Made by a program: the position numbers and the translations under genes
Shown here: positions 19,371 through 27,963 of the stretch, piece by piece
How the letters are laid out: every line of letters starts with the position of its first letter
How positions within the stretch are numbered: position 1 is the stretch's first letter
Assembly: GCA_031409875.1 (NCBI GenBank)
Contig: JANNYB010000045.1
Location: forward strand, 1 to 64,000
Origin: CALMEH01 sp031409875
GTDB lineage: Bacteria; Acidobacteriota; Blastocatellia; Pyrinomonadales; Pyrinomonadaceae
Length of the DNA stretch: 64,000 bases
Direction of reading: 5' to 3'
The notes under the pieces: generated by a model
Told to the model about the DNA's origin: nothing
The model's database searches: none
The model's input: only the letters and a program-made list of their open reading frames with translations

Positions 19371-19481
19371 GTAAAAAGTAAAAAGTAAAAAGGCAAAAGT
19401 AAAAAGCGAAAACATTTCCTCGCAAAAAAGATTGTTAACGAAAGGCTTCCGATTTTTTACTTTTTACTTTTTACTTTTTAC
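19371..19481. repeat. Inverted microrepeat of AAAAGTA words
   Basis: Runs of GTAAAAA (19371-19408) face runs of TTTTTAC (19450-19481). The element spans the gap between two minus-strand genes and supplies the last codons of the PIG-L gene (...KEVKSKK). It would form a long A/T hairpin in RNA. Confidence 0.8.
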
Positions 19482-22199
19482 TTCTTTTTGCGAATATTTT
19501 GGCACAGCTAAAATATTCGCAAAAAGCCGATACGCGCCCGGAACTCCGGCGGGAAGTTGGCGGAAAAATGCGTAACTGCAATAGATATATTTTCCTTTCC
19601 CGATTTCTGCAACGACAAGTCCGCCTTTATTTTCAGCTTCGTTTGCGTCGTGCGATTCGAGCAGCGATTTATAGTTTGCGTCCAGATTCGACAAAGCGTA
19701 AAGGTTTCGTTCTTGAACCCAATTTTCAAAATCCTTGTCGGTTATTTTGTTCGGAAAATTAAAAATCGGATTTGTCGTGTCTAAAATCGTAACTTTCGCG
19801 TTTTCGTCCGCAACTCTCGCGCCCATCTGCGCGGGAAACGGCAAAAGATTTTGATAAACCGGGAGCTGATATTGAACAAGAAGCGTTCCGCCGTTTTTCG
19901 CATAATCAAGCAAACGCTGATGATTCGCAATAAAATCCGGTCGCACCTGCGAAGCACGAATGCCGACGACAATCGTATCAAATTTCGACAAATCGCCATT
20001 CGTCAAATCGTTTTCCGAAAGCATCTGAACATCAAAATTCATCTGCCGAATCGCATCAATAACTCTGTCGCCACTTCCCGCAATATAACCGATTTTCACA
20101 GGCGCGGTTTTCAAATCCAACACGACAACTTTCAGTTTCGTTCGCGTGTAATAGCGATGAGTTTGAATATGCGGATAAGCAATCGTCTGCATTTCATCAC
20201 TTAAAGCCGCTTCGGGAATTATCACACTCGGAAGAATCGAGTAAGTATCGGCATTGATGCCTGCTGGAATTGTAATATCGAAAGGAATTGCCGTTTTCTC
20301 GCCTTTTGTTTTCAACTCAAAACTCTTTGAAGCAGGAATTGAAGACCAACGCCCTAGAAGACCTGCACCGATTTTCGCTTCGCCTTCGATTATATTTGAT
20401 GAATAATTTGTAATATTCATCGTAATCCGTCTTATTTGTGTTTTTTCACTTTGAGGAACAATTATAAGATTTTGGTCAAGTCCGACTGAAAGCGTCGGAA
20501 CAATATTCAATTCTCGCCGAATTTCGCCGCGAGTATCATCGGCAAAACGATATTCAATCGGCTGATTAAATACGATTTCCGTTCCGTCAATTTCAACCGT
20601 TACATTTGCCGAGACAAGCGGCGACATAAAAGGTTCGTGTGATGTAGGGGAATTTCCTAGATTGTATAAATAGCCGTTGCGCTCATTTTGCATAAAATAA
20701 GGTTCTGTCGGCGGCGTATTTTGCAGAACTTTGACATTAAAATAAGCCGAACTTTTTGCAACTTCCCGCCGAAACGGATTTTGATTTGCGTCTTTCGGTT
20801 CTTCCGTTTTTGAAACTTTCCAACTACCTAGATAAATTATTTTGGTTTCCTTGACTTTAATATTTTCCGAGTTTGGAAAGAAAACTTTTACCGTTGTAAG
20901 AAAATTTTCATTAGGCACAACCGTTTCTTTATCTGCCAAAGCATCAATCTGAATACCTGCCGCAAGTTTTATCGCGTTTTTAATTTGTCGCAATTTTACA
21001 GAATTCACTTTATAAATATTCCACTGTTTTTCTAGCCTGTTGTAAAAGGCATCGTCCCTTTCCGAAATTTTCGATGAATTTGTAAAATCATAACTTTTTT
21101 CTAACTCTTCTGCCGCTTCTAATTCATTAATCAAAATCGAAATAATTTTTTGCGGATTATTCGGTTCATACTCTTTCAAAGCGCGTTCGGCAGATTGTTG
21201 GATAATCGCTAACTGATTTTTTGTAAATTCGTCAATGCTTTTTTCGTCTTTTAGATAAGTTTTCGCAATTCCGGCAAGCGAAACGTCAATTCCGTCAAAA
21301 ACACTCGTTTCTTTTTCCGCTTTTGCTACCTTGCTTTCAATCAAATTCAACCCCGAAAAGCGTTCGCCTTTGATTTCTAAACCGCCTTGTTCTTGGGTTT
21401 TGTGCTGGCTTCTGCCTTCCATGGCAATTTCAAAATATGAACGTCCGAGCAAGAAGTCGTATTGTCCCGTGTTAATGCTCAAAGTCGGTTTTTCGGTCGA
21501 GCGGAAACCTTGTCCGACATAAAATTTCAGCACTTGCCAAGGTTCCCCTGAGTTTTTGCATTGCGTTTCATCAGCCGCCGCTTTTACTGCTAAAGGTGTG
21601 ATGTATCCGGCGTATTGATGTTGTCCGTGTCCGTCGGCGGGCGTTCCCGCAAAGCGCGAAATGACGACGAGCGGACGAAATGTGCGAATGGCGCGGACGG
21701 CATCGCATAAGATTATTTTTTCGTCCCATTTTTCTTTCGCTTCCGCGAGAGTTTTGGAAAATCCGTAATCAATGGCGCGTGTAAAATATTGTTCTGCGCC
21801 GTCTAATCTTCGCGCTTGCAAAAGTTCTTCGGTGCGAATAACGCCGAGTGCTTCGGACAATTCTTTGCCGATAATATTTTGTCCGCCTTCGCCGCGAGTC
21901 AAGGAAAGATAGCTTGTTCGCGCATTTTCGCCGCGTGCTAAATATGCCAACAAACCCGAATCTTCATCGTCGGGATGTGCGCCGATGTGCATTACGCTTT
22001 TCGTATTATTTAAGCGTTTCAATAATTGTCCAAGTCCGATTGCGCCGTAATCATAAATGGGGCGAACCTGTGCTTTTGTTTCCCGCAAAGGTGCAAAGAC
22101 GCAAAGAAGGGAAATTATCCACAGATAAACACAGATAGACACAGATTTTGTATGAATCTGAAATCTGAAATTTGAAATTTGAAATCTATTTTTATTCAT
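19464..22199 (-). CDS. Exported PIG-L/LmbE family deacetylase with GATase-like C-terminus
   Basis: 911 residues. The zinc motif AHPDDE (His75-Glu79) and DGHGQHQYAG identify the PIG-L/LmbE fold (about 65-290), which removes acetyl groups from GlcNAc-type sugars. The middle is beta-rich, and residues about 700-890 resemble a class-I glutamine-amidotransferase/ThuA fold (DTIVVGIRASQ, LLDYAKNGGTLLVQYQ). Residues 1-43 act as a signal peptide (SICVYLWIISLLCVFAPL) yet are wholly encoded by two dispersed intergenic repeat types. It overlaps the permease stop by eight bases. The bshA gene two genes upstream raises a link to bacillithiol, but the size and export argue against a normal BshB role. Confidence 0.85.
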   Translation of the reverse strand: MNKNRFQISNFRFQIHTKSVSICVYLWIISLLCVFAPLRETKAQVRPIYDYGAIGLGQLLKRLNNTKSVMHIGAHPDDEDSGLLAYLARGENARTSYLSLTRGEGGQNIIGKELSEALGVIRTEELLQARRLDGAEQYFTRAIDYGFSKTLAEAKEKWDEKIILCDAVRAIRTFRPLVVISRFAGTPADGHGQHQYAGYITPLAVKAAADETQCKNSGEPWQVLKFYVGQGFRSTEKPTLSINTGQYDFLLGRSYFEIAMEGRSQHKTQEQGGLEIKGERFSGLNLIESKVAKAEKETSVFDGIDVSLAGIAKTYLKDEKSIDEFTKNQLAIIQQSAERALKEYEPNNPQKIISILINELEAAEELEKSYDFTNSSKISERDDAFYNRLEKQWNIYKVNSVKLRQIKNAIKLAAGIQIDALADKETVVPNENFLTTVKVFFPNSENIKVKETKIIYLGSWKVSKTEEPKDANQNPFRREVAKSSAYFNVKVLQNTPPTEPYFMQNERNGYLYNLGNSPTSHEPFMSPLVSANVTVEIDGTEIVFNQPIEYRFADDTRGEIRRELNIVPTLSVGLDQNLIIVPQSEKTQIRRITMNITNYSSNIIEGEAKIGAGLLGRWSSIPASKSFELKTKGEKTAIPFDITIPAGINADTYSILPSVIIPEAALSDEMQTIAYPHIQTHRYYTRTKLKVVVLDLKTAPVKIGYIAGSGDRVIDAIRQMNFDVQMLSENDLTNGDLSKFDTIVVGIRASQVRPDFIANHQRLLDYAKNGGTLLVQYQLPVYQNLLPFPAQMGARVADENAKVTILDTTNPIFNFPNKITDKDFENWVQERNLYALSNLDANYKSLLESHDANEAENKGGLVVAEIGKGKYIYCSYAFFRQLPAGVPGAYRLFANILAVPKYSQKEVKSKK

Positions 22200-23667
22200 C
22201 TGTAACTATTTTCTCACCAAATGGAAATTCACCGCGTTTGTAAGCGCGAATAAAATAAATTATCAACCCTAAAACAATCAAAACGGCGGCATATTTTATT
22301 TCTTTTTGGAAATTTGGGCGCATAAACAAAACATACAAAAATCCGACAATCGCAATCAGCGCAGGAATCGGATAAAGCCACATTTTGAACGGTCGCGGAA
22401 TATCGGGGCGCGTTTGGCGCAAAATCAAAAGTCCGACAATTTGCGCCAAAAATTGAATCGTGATGCGAATGACGACGAGCGCAGTAACGACATCAACCAA
22501 TTTGAAAAAGCAAAAAAGCGCGGCGATTCCTCCCATTATCAACAAAGAAACATATGGAAAACGATGTTCGGGATGAACTTTTTTGAAGATTTTGAAATAA
22601 TTTCCATCAAGTGCCGCCGCATATGGAACCCGCGAATAACCCAAAAGCAACGAAAAAACGGACGCAAACGCCGTCAACATAATCAGTAAAGTTGCAATTA
22701 CGCCTGCCGTTGAGCCGTAAATTCGTTCCATAAAAACGGAAATTACATATTTTCGTGCGTCTGACGAAGCTGTTTCCATAAATTCGCGCCACGGAATTAC
22801 GCCGAGAATGGAAATATTCATCACGATATAAATTATCGAAATCAGCACAATCGAAAGAATAATCGAGCGCGGAATAGTTTTTTCGGGATTTTTTACTTCG
22901 CCCGCGAAAAAATTGACATTGTAATAACCCCAATAATCATAAACTGCAATTAACAAAGCCGCGCCTAAACCCAGAAAAAAGCCTTGATTAGGCTCGAAAG
23001 CATTCGGCGGAAAATCGAATGCCAGAGCCGGATTAAAATTAGTCAAGCCGGCGAAAATAATCCAGACAATCGTGAGCATCACGGCAACCCACAAAACTCG
23101 TGCAAATTTTTCGATAATTGTGATTTTGCGGTAAAGTAGAAATACGCAAAACGCAATCATTGAGATTGCCAAAAGAGTTCCAAGCGTAGCGGCGATGTTC
23201 AATGTAAAATCTCCAAGAACCGGAATCGGAAATTTTAATTCGTGCGCGAAAAAAGTTCTGTCCAAACTTGGAAAAGCGTAAGTTGCATAGCTTGCAAAAC
23301 CGATGCTGCCCGAAGCAATTGAAAGCGGCGCGGAAAATGTCAGTTGCCAAATAAACAAAAACGACATCAATCGTCCGAGTTTATTCGCGCCGTAAATTTC
23401 TTTCAAATAATTATAAGGTCCACCCGATTTTGGCATTGATGCACCGAGTTCCGCCCAAACTAAACCGTCGCACATCACTAAAACTGCCCCGAAAATCCAG
23501 CCGAGCATCGCTTGCGGTCCGCCCATCGCGGCGATAATCAGCGGCATCGTGATAAACGGTCCGACACCGATCATATCAATCATATTGAGCGCGGTTGCGC
23601 CTGCGGTGCCGATGCCGCGAATCAGTTGCGGCTCAGTATTTTCAGTTGATTGTTTTTCTTCGCTCAT
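22192..23667 (-). CDS. APC family amino acid permease
   Basis: 491 residues with about twelve membrane helices. The first helix carries ALNMIDMIGVGPFITMPLII and the next GLVWAELGASMPKSGGPYNYLKEIYG, the standard APC signature. It would import amino acids or amines through the inner membrane by cation coupling. It starts 20 bases downstream of bshA, and its stop overlaps the next gene, so the three are probably one transcript. Confidence 0.9.
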   Translation of the reverse strand: MSEEKQSTENTEPQLIRGIGTAGATALNMIDMIGVGPFITMPLIIAAMGGPQAMLGWIFGAVLVMCDGLVWAELGASMPKSGGPYNYLKEIYGANKLGRLMSFLFIWQLTFSAPLSIASGSIGFASYATYAFPSLDRTFFAHELKFPIPVLGDFTLNIAATLGTLLAISMIAFCVFLLYRKITIIEKFARVLWVAVMLTIVWIIFAGLTNFNPALAFDFPPNAFEPNQGFFLGLGAALLIAVYDYWGYYNVNFFAGEVKNPEKTIPRSIILSIVLISIIYIVMNISILGVIPWREFMETASSDARKYVISVFMERIYGSTAGVIATLLIMLTAFASVFSLLLGYSRVPYAAALDGNYFKIFKKVHPEHRFPYVSLLIMGGIAALFCFFKLVDVVTALVVIRITIQFLAQIVGLLILRQTRPDIPRPFKMWLYPIPALIAIVGFLYVLFMRPNFQKEIKYAAVLIVLGLIIYFIRAYKRGEFPFGEKIVTDE

Positions 23668-23686
23668 TTATTCAAAATTTCTATAT

Positions 23687-24838
23687 TTATGCGTTTTGCA
23701 TCTGTTTTTTCTGACTTTGAGATAGAATTTTTTCGTAAAACGCGATATATTGCGGAATAATTTTTTCGGAACTGTAGCGCAAAATAGCAAGTTCGCGCCC
23801 TTTTTCGCCAAAGGCGCGGCGCATTTCGTCATCTTTGACAAATTTCAGCGCGTCGTCGCTCATTTTTTCGGTGTCGCCGATGTCGCTCAAAAAACCACTT
23901 TCGCCTTCGCTGACAACTTCGGGAATTCCGCCGACGCGCGTTGCTACGACCGGAACTTCGCAGGCTTGCGCTTCGAGTGCGGCAAGTCCGAAAGATTCTT
24001 CCTCAGACGGCAACAGAAAAACATCGCCAACCGCCAAATAATCGGAAATATTCGCTTGTTTGCCGACAAAACTTATGTAATCTTGCATCTCTAATTGTTT
24101 AGCGAGATGCCGCACAGCGGAAAGTTCGGGTCCATCACCGACCATTATAAGCCGCGCATTGCCGCCTTTTTCGCGCACTTTGGCGAGAATTTCGACACAA
24201 TCGGCGGGACGTTTGACAGGACGAAAATTGGAAACGTGAATCAGAAGTTTTTCGCCGTTCGGCGACAAATCTTTGCAAATCGGCGAACCTTTTTCGCGTT
24301 GATACAAATCCGGCGAAATAAAATTCGGAATCACTTCGATTTCGTCAAAATCAAAAGTTTCAATCGTCGCTTGTTTCAGAAATTTCGACACAGCTGTAAC
24401 GCCGTCCGATTGCTGAATGCCGTAGCGCGTAATCGGCAAATACGAACGATCTGCGCCGACCAGCGTAATGTCTGTGCCGTGAAGTGTTGTAATCACAGGC
24501 ACATAGCGTTTTTGTTTGATTGATTCACGCGCCAAAATCGCCGAAATCGAATGCGGAATCGCATAATGAACGTGCAGTAAATCTAAATTTTCCGCTCGCG
24601 CCACGGTCGCCATTTTTGTCGCCAAAGCCAAATCATACGGCTGATGCTCAAAAAGCGGATACGACATCATTTCGACTTCGTGAAAATGCACGCGCTCATT
24701 CAATTCCGTCAAGCGAGTCGGCAACGCAGACGAGATAAAATGGACGTTATGACCACGGGCGGCAAGCTCGCGCCCAAGTTCCGAACCGACAATGCCGCTG
24801 CCGCCGTAAGTTGGATAAACCGTAATTCCGATATTCAT
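23687..24838 (-). CDS. bshA: N-acetyl-alpha-D-glucosaminyl L-malate synthase BshA
   Basis: 383 residues, a GT4 glycosyltransferase. The N-terminal YPTYGGSGIVGSELGRELA and the domain VHFISSALPTRL are characteristic of BshA. The sugar-nucleotide site is seen in PSEEESFGLAALEAQACEVP and VVATRVGGIPEV. It joins UDP-GlcNAc and L-malate in the first step of bacillithiol synthesis. Length matches the family. No bshC is in the window. Confidence 0.92.
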   Translation of the reverse strand: MNIGITVYPTYGGSGIVGSELGRELAARGHNVHFISSALPTRLTELNERVHFHEVEMMSYPLFEHQPYDLALATKMATVARAENLDLLHVHYAIPHSISAILARESIKQKRYVPVITTLHGTDITLVGADRSYLPITRYGIQQSDGVTAVSKFLKQATIETFDFDEIEVIPNFISPDLYQREKGSPICKDLSPNGEKLLIHVSNFRPVKRPADCVEILAKVREKGGNARLIMVGDGPELSAVRHLAKQLEMQDYISFVGKQANISDYLAVGDVFLLPSEEESFGLAALEAQACEVPVVATRVGGIPEVVSEGESGFLSDIGDTEKMSDDALKFVKDDEMRRAFGEKGRELAILRYSSEKIIPQYIAFYEKILSQSQKKQMQNA

Positions 24839-25095
24839 AAATTCGTTATTCGTTCGTTATTTCCAATTTACCATTTACGCTTAACGATTAACAATTAACG
24901 GTTTTTCTTTCTGAGCGACGGCTTAATTAAGAAATTATGTTTACCGGCGATACATACGAAAAATTCAAAAATATTTTTTCGTTCTTTTCGTTTGTTTCAC
25001 AGGCGTAAAAATTAATTCTTACGTTTTTTGCAAACCGCGCACAGGTTTTATAAACTTGGAATACTTCTCTGTAAAAACGTAATTCAAAAAGCTAA

Positions 25096-27066
25096 ATGAT
25101 AAATTTTGATTCAGAAATCTGCGCTGATTTCGAGAGCGCAACAAGCCGCGAATGGCTTGAAACAAACGGCATCGGCGGTTTTGCCGCTTCGACAATTTCG
25201 GGCGCAAATTCGCGCCGCTATCACGGGCTTCTAACTGCCGCAACAAAACCGCCGCTCGGCAGAATTACGATGCTTTCAAAGTTTGAAGAAACTTTGACGA
25301 TTGACGGCAAATCGTTTGAACTTTCATCAAATCAATATCCGAATGTTGTTGATCCGAAAGGCTTTAAATATCTGAAATCATTTCGCTTAGACCCATTTCC
25401 TGTTTGGCTTTTTGAAGTCGAAGGCATTGAAATCGAGAAGAAAATTTTTATGCTTCACGGCTCGAATACAACGGTTTGTCAATGGGTTTTGTCAGAACCG
25501 TCTGCGGTAGCGGGCGGCTTGAAATCCGACAATAGACAAATTAAATTAGAGCTAAAACCGCTTTTATCTTTCGTTGATTATCATTCGTTGCAACACGAAA
25601 CTGATGCGATAAATCCCGAATTTCACATTTCCGAAAATCTTATTTCAATCAAACCTTTTAATAATTTGCCCGAACTTTTTTTCGCGCACAATGCCGAGAA
25701 AATCGAAACGACGGGCTTTTGGTATCGAAATTTTGAATACGCGATTGAAAAGGAACGCGGTTTTGATTTTCGTGAAGACTTGTTTCAACCTTTTACGCTG
25801 AAATTCGATTTGGAAAATCCCGCAAACGTAATTGTTTCAACGGAAAAGCAAGATTTTTCAGACGCGCAAAAATTTGAAACAACCGAAATCGCGCGGCGCA
25901 AAGATTTGATAAAAACCGCGAAAGTAAAAACCGATTTTGCTAAAAATCTCGTTCTCGCGGCTGATCAATTTATCGTTTCACGCGGCGCGGGAAAAACCGT
26001 AATTGCCGGTTATCCGTGGTTTTCAGATTGGGGACGCGATACGATGATTGCGCTCAACGGATTGACTTTGGCAACCAATCGCACCGAAATTGCGCGAAAT
26101 ATTCTGCTCGAATTTTCCGAACATCTGAGCGAAGGAATGTTGCCGAATCGTTTTCCCGACTCGAATGAAGAAGCCGAATATAACACGGTTGATGCGACGC
26201 TTTGGTATTTTGAAGCGATTCGCGCCTTTGCCGAAAAAACCGGAGATTATGATTTTATCCGCGACGAGCTTTATAAAAAACTCGTCAACGTCATAATTTG
26301 GCATCTCGAAGGCACGCGATTTCACATTCACGTTGACACGGACGGCTTGCTTTATGCGGGCGAAAGCGGCACGCAATTGACTTGGATGGACGCGAAAATC
26401 GGCAATCTCGTCATCACGCCGCGCACGGGAAAAGCCGTCGAAATTCAAGCACTTTGGTATAACGCTTTGAAAATTATGGCGGATTTTGCCGAAAGATTTG
26501 GCGACGCGGAAGACAAAATCAAATATAATTCAATCGCCGAACTTGCTAAACAAAGTTTTAATGCCGTCTTTTGGAACGACGCGGAAGATTGTCTGTTCGA
26601 TGTCGTTCGCAACGGAAAACGCGACGGCGCAGTTCGTCCGAATCAGATTTTCGCGGTGAGTTTGCATTATTCGATGTTGAGCATCGGGCAAGCGCAAAAA
26701 ATCGTCGAAAAGATTGAAAACGAACTACTTACGCCTGTCGGTTTGCGCTCGCTTTCGCCGAAAGATAAAGATTATTGTCCAATTTACATCGGCGCACCTT
26801 TTGAACGCGATTCGGCGTATCATCAAGGCACGGTTTGGGCGTGGCTCATCGGCGCGTTCGTTGATGCTTACCGCAAAGTTTATCCGAACGGCAATCAGAC
26901 GGAAAAGCGTGTCAAAGAAATTCTTTCGGGTTTTGAAAATCATTTAACGGAAGGCGGAATCGGGCAAATCTCCGAAATCTTTGATGCCGACAAGCCGCAC
27001 GATCCGCGTGGCTGTCCGGCGCAAGCGTGGAGTGTGGCGGAAATTTTGCGCGTTTTGAAAAACTAA
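25096..27066 (+). CDS. Amylo-alpha-1,6-glucosidase (glycogen debranching type)
   Basis: 656 residues. The N-terminal domain begins with REWLETNGIGGFAASTISGANSRRYHGLL, diagnostic of the archaeal/bacterial debranching family. The catalytic (alpha/alpha)6 domain has GYPWFSDWGRDTMIALNGLTL, DATLWYFEAIRAFAEKTGDY and YHQGTVWAWLIGAFVDAYRKV. It removes alpha-1,6 branches from glycogen in the cytoplasm. Residues 133-142 (SEPSAVAGGL) are encoded by a half-unit of the GTCAGAAC inverted repeat, inserted in frame in the N-terminal domain just before KLELKPLLSFVDYHSL. ATG 25096 has no clear ribosome site. The 257-base gap before it holds only short AT-rich repeats. Confidence 0.92.
   Translation: MINFDSEICADFESATSREWLETNGIGGFAASTISGANSRRYHGLLTAATKPPLGRITMLSKFEETLTIDGKSFELSSNQYPNVVDPKGFKYLKSFRLDPFPVWLFEVEGIEIEKKIFMLHGSNTTVCQWVLSEPSAVAGGLKSDNRQIKLELKPLLSFVDYHSLQHETDAINPEFHISENLISIKPFNNLPELFFAHNAEKIETTGFWYRNFEYAIEKERGFDFREDLFQPFTLKFDLENPANVIVSTEKQDFSDAQKFETTEIARRKDLIKTAKVKTDFAKNLVLAADQFIVSRGAGKTVIAGYPWFSDWGRDTMIALNGLTLATNRTEIARNILLEFSEHLSEGMLPNRFPDSNEEAEYNTVDATLWYFEAIRAFAEKTGDYDFIRDELYKKLVNVIIWHLEGTRFHIHVDTDGLLYAGESGTQLTWMDAKIGNLVITPRTGKAVEIQALWYNALKIMADFAERFGDAEDKIKYNSIAELAKQSFNAVFWNDAEDCLFDVVRNGKRDGAVRPNQIFAVSLHYSMLSIGQAQKIVEKIENELLTPVGLRSLSPKDKDYCPIYIGAPFERDSAYHQGTVWAWLIGAFVDAYRKVYPNGNQTEKRVKEILSGFENHLTEGGIGQISEIFDADKPHDPRGCPAQAWSVAEILRVLKN
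25491..25520 (+). repeat. GTCAGAAC half-unit inside the debranching-enzyme gene
   Basis: GTCAGAACCGTCTGCGGTAG and the following CGGGCGGCTT match the left arm of the element at 27067 with few differences. The reading frame is preserved across it. Confidence 0.85.
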
Positions 27067-27160
27067 GTCAGAACAGCCTGCGGTAGCGGGCGGTTGAACT
27101 CGATAAATCAACGGTTAAATTAGCAAACTTAAACCGCCCGCTACCGCAGGCGGTTCTGAC
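27067..27160. repeat. Inverted repeat, GTCAGAAC family, directly before a start codon
   Basis: Arms 27067-27095 and 27132-27160 pair over 29 bases with one mismatch. The outer words are GTCAGAAC and GTTCTGAC. The right arm ends four bases before ATG 27165, so any ribosome site of that gene would be inside the hairpin. It begins immediately after the debranching-enzyme stop. Confidence 0.92.
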
Positions 27161-27164
27161 AAAA

Positions 27165-27587
27165 ATGAACGAACTTATTAAAAAAACTAAACAACATTTT
27201 GAAGCGGTAATTAACAAAAATGTCGAAAAGATTTTGAATTATTACGCGCAAGATAAAGATTTGCTAATCTTCGTCGAAGGTCCGCGTTGGGCGACGCTCG
27301 GTTATAAAAATGTCGAAAAAGGCTGGCGCGATTTTTGCGATTCGGCAATAAATGTCCGAAATTGCGAATGGGTTGAAAATTTGCAGGCAAAAGTTGTCGG
27401 GCAGATGGGTTTTGTCGCCGGAATTGTTGAGATGAGTTTGGAAATCAACAGCGAACCGAAATCACTCCGTCTGCGCGGAACATTTGTTTTAGAAAAAGAA
27501 TCTGACGGAAATTGGCGCGTCGTCCACGAACATTTTTCGCAACCGGCGGAAAATCCTTACGGCATTGGCGATTGGCTGAAAAAGTGA
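27165..27587 (+). CDS. SnoaL/NTF2-like small protein
   Basis: 140 residues with the cystatin-like NTF2 fold pattern: an N-terminal helix (LIKKTKQHFEAVINKNVEKILNYYAQD), then strands ending in LRLRGTFVLEKESDGNWRVVHEHFS, the typical last strand of SnoaL/DUF4440 proteins. The ligand is unknown. The start is fixed by the only ATG before the conserved helix. There is no Shine-Dalgarno outside the preceding inverted repeat. Confidence 0.82.
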   Translation: MNELIKKTKQHFEAVINKNVEKILNYYAQDKDLLIFVEGPRWATLGYKNVEKGWRDFCDSAINVRNCEWVENLQAKVVGQMGFVAGIVEMSLEINSEPKSLRLRGTFVLEKESDGNWRVVHEHFSQPAENPYGIGDWLKK

Positions 27588-27661
27588 AAAAGTGGAAAAG
27601 TGGCTTGAGCAAAAATCAACAAAACTTTTTCACCTTTTCACTTTTCCACTTTTTCACTTTA
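27582..27661. repeat. Inverted repeat, AAAGTGAAAAAGTGG type
   Basis: Arms 27582-27603 and 27640-27661 are exact 22-base complements. The left arm contains the stop of the plus-strand gene, and the right arm contributes the stop of the minus-strand YciI gene. The loop words TTGAGC and ATCAACAAAAC are shared with the element at 14161. Confidence 0.9.
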
Positions 27662-27958
27662 CGAAGGAACGACTTTCATCCATTCCCAAACCTTGTAATC
27701 GTAGATTCCGTGAACGCAAAACGGGTCGGCATCGGCGAGATTTCGAGCTTCTTCTTCGGATTCGGCGGCGAGAACGTAACAACCTGCGCCGAGTTCGTTG
27801 TCGGTTTGATTTTTAAATGGTCCAGCCATTATGCAAACGCCTTCTGCGCCCAATTTTTTGAAATAAGCCGTGTGCGCGTGCAAAATCGGTAAAATCTCTT
27901 CGTTTGTAAATTCTTCGCGTTTCGGCGTTTTGGAGATTGTGAAAAACCAGTATTTCAT
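27659..27958 (-). CDS. YciI family protein
   Basis: 99 residues, the normal size. The family pattern is visible in KREEFTNEEILPILHAHTAYFKKL, MAGPFKNQTDNELGAGCYVL and EEARNLADADPFCVHGIYDYKVWEW, including the conserved His and the ADPF motif. YciI proteins are small cytoplasmic ferredoxin-like-fold proteins, some acting as dehydrochlorinase-type enzymes. Five bases separate its ATG from the MFS transporter stop, so it is likely co-transcribed with the transporter. Confidence 0.9.
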   Translation of the reverse strand: MKYWFFTISKTPKREEFTNEEILPILHAHTAYFKKLGAEGVCIMAGPFKNQTDNELGAGCYVLAAESEEEARNLADADPFCVHGIYDYKVWEWMKVVPS

Positions 27959-27963
27959 AATTT

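Noticed and set aside
19361..19396. TTG-start extension of the alpha/beta hydrolase
   Set aside because: The extra residues are translated AAAAGTA microrepeat and the ATG at 19360 is more plausible.
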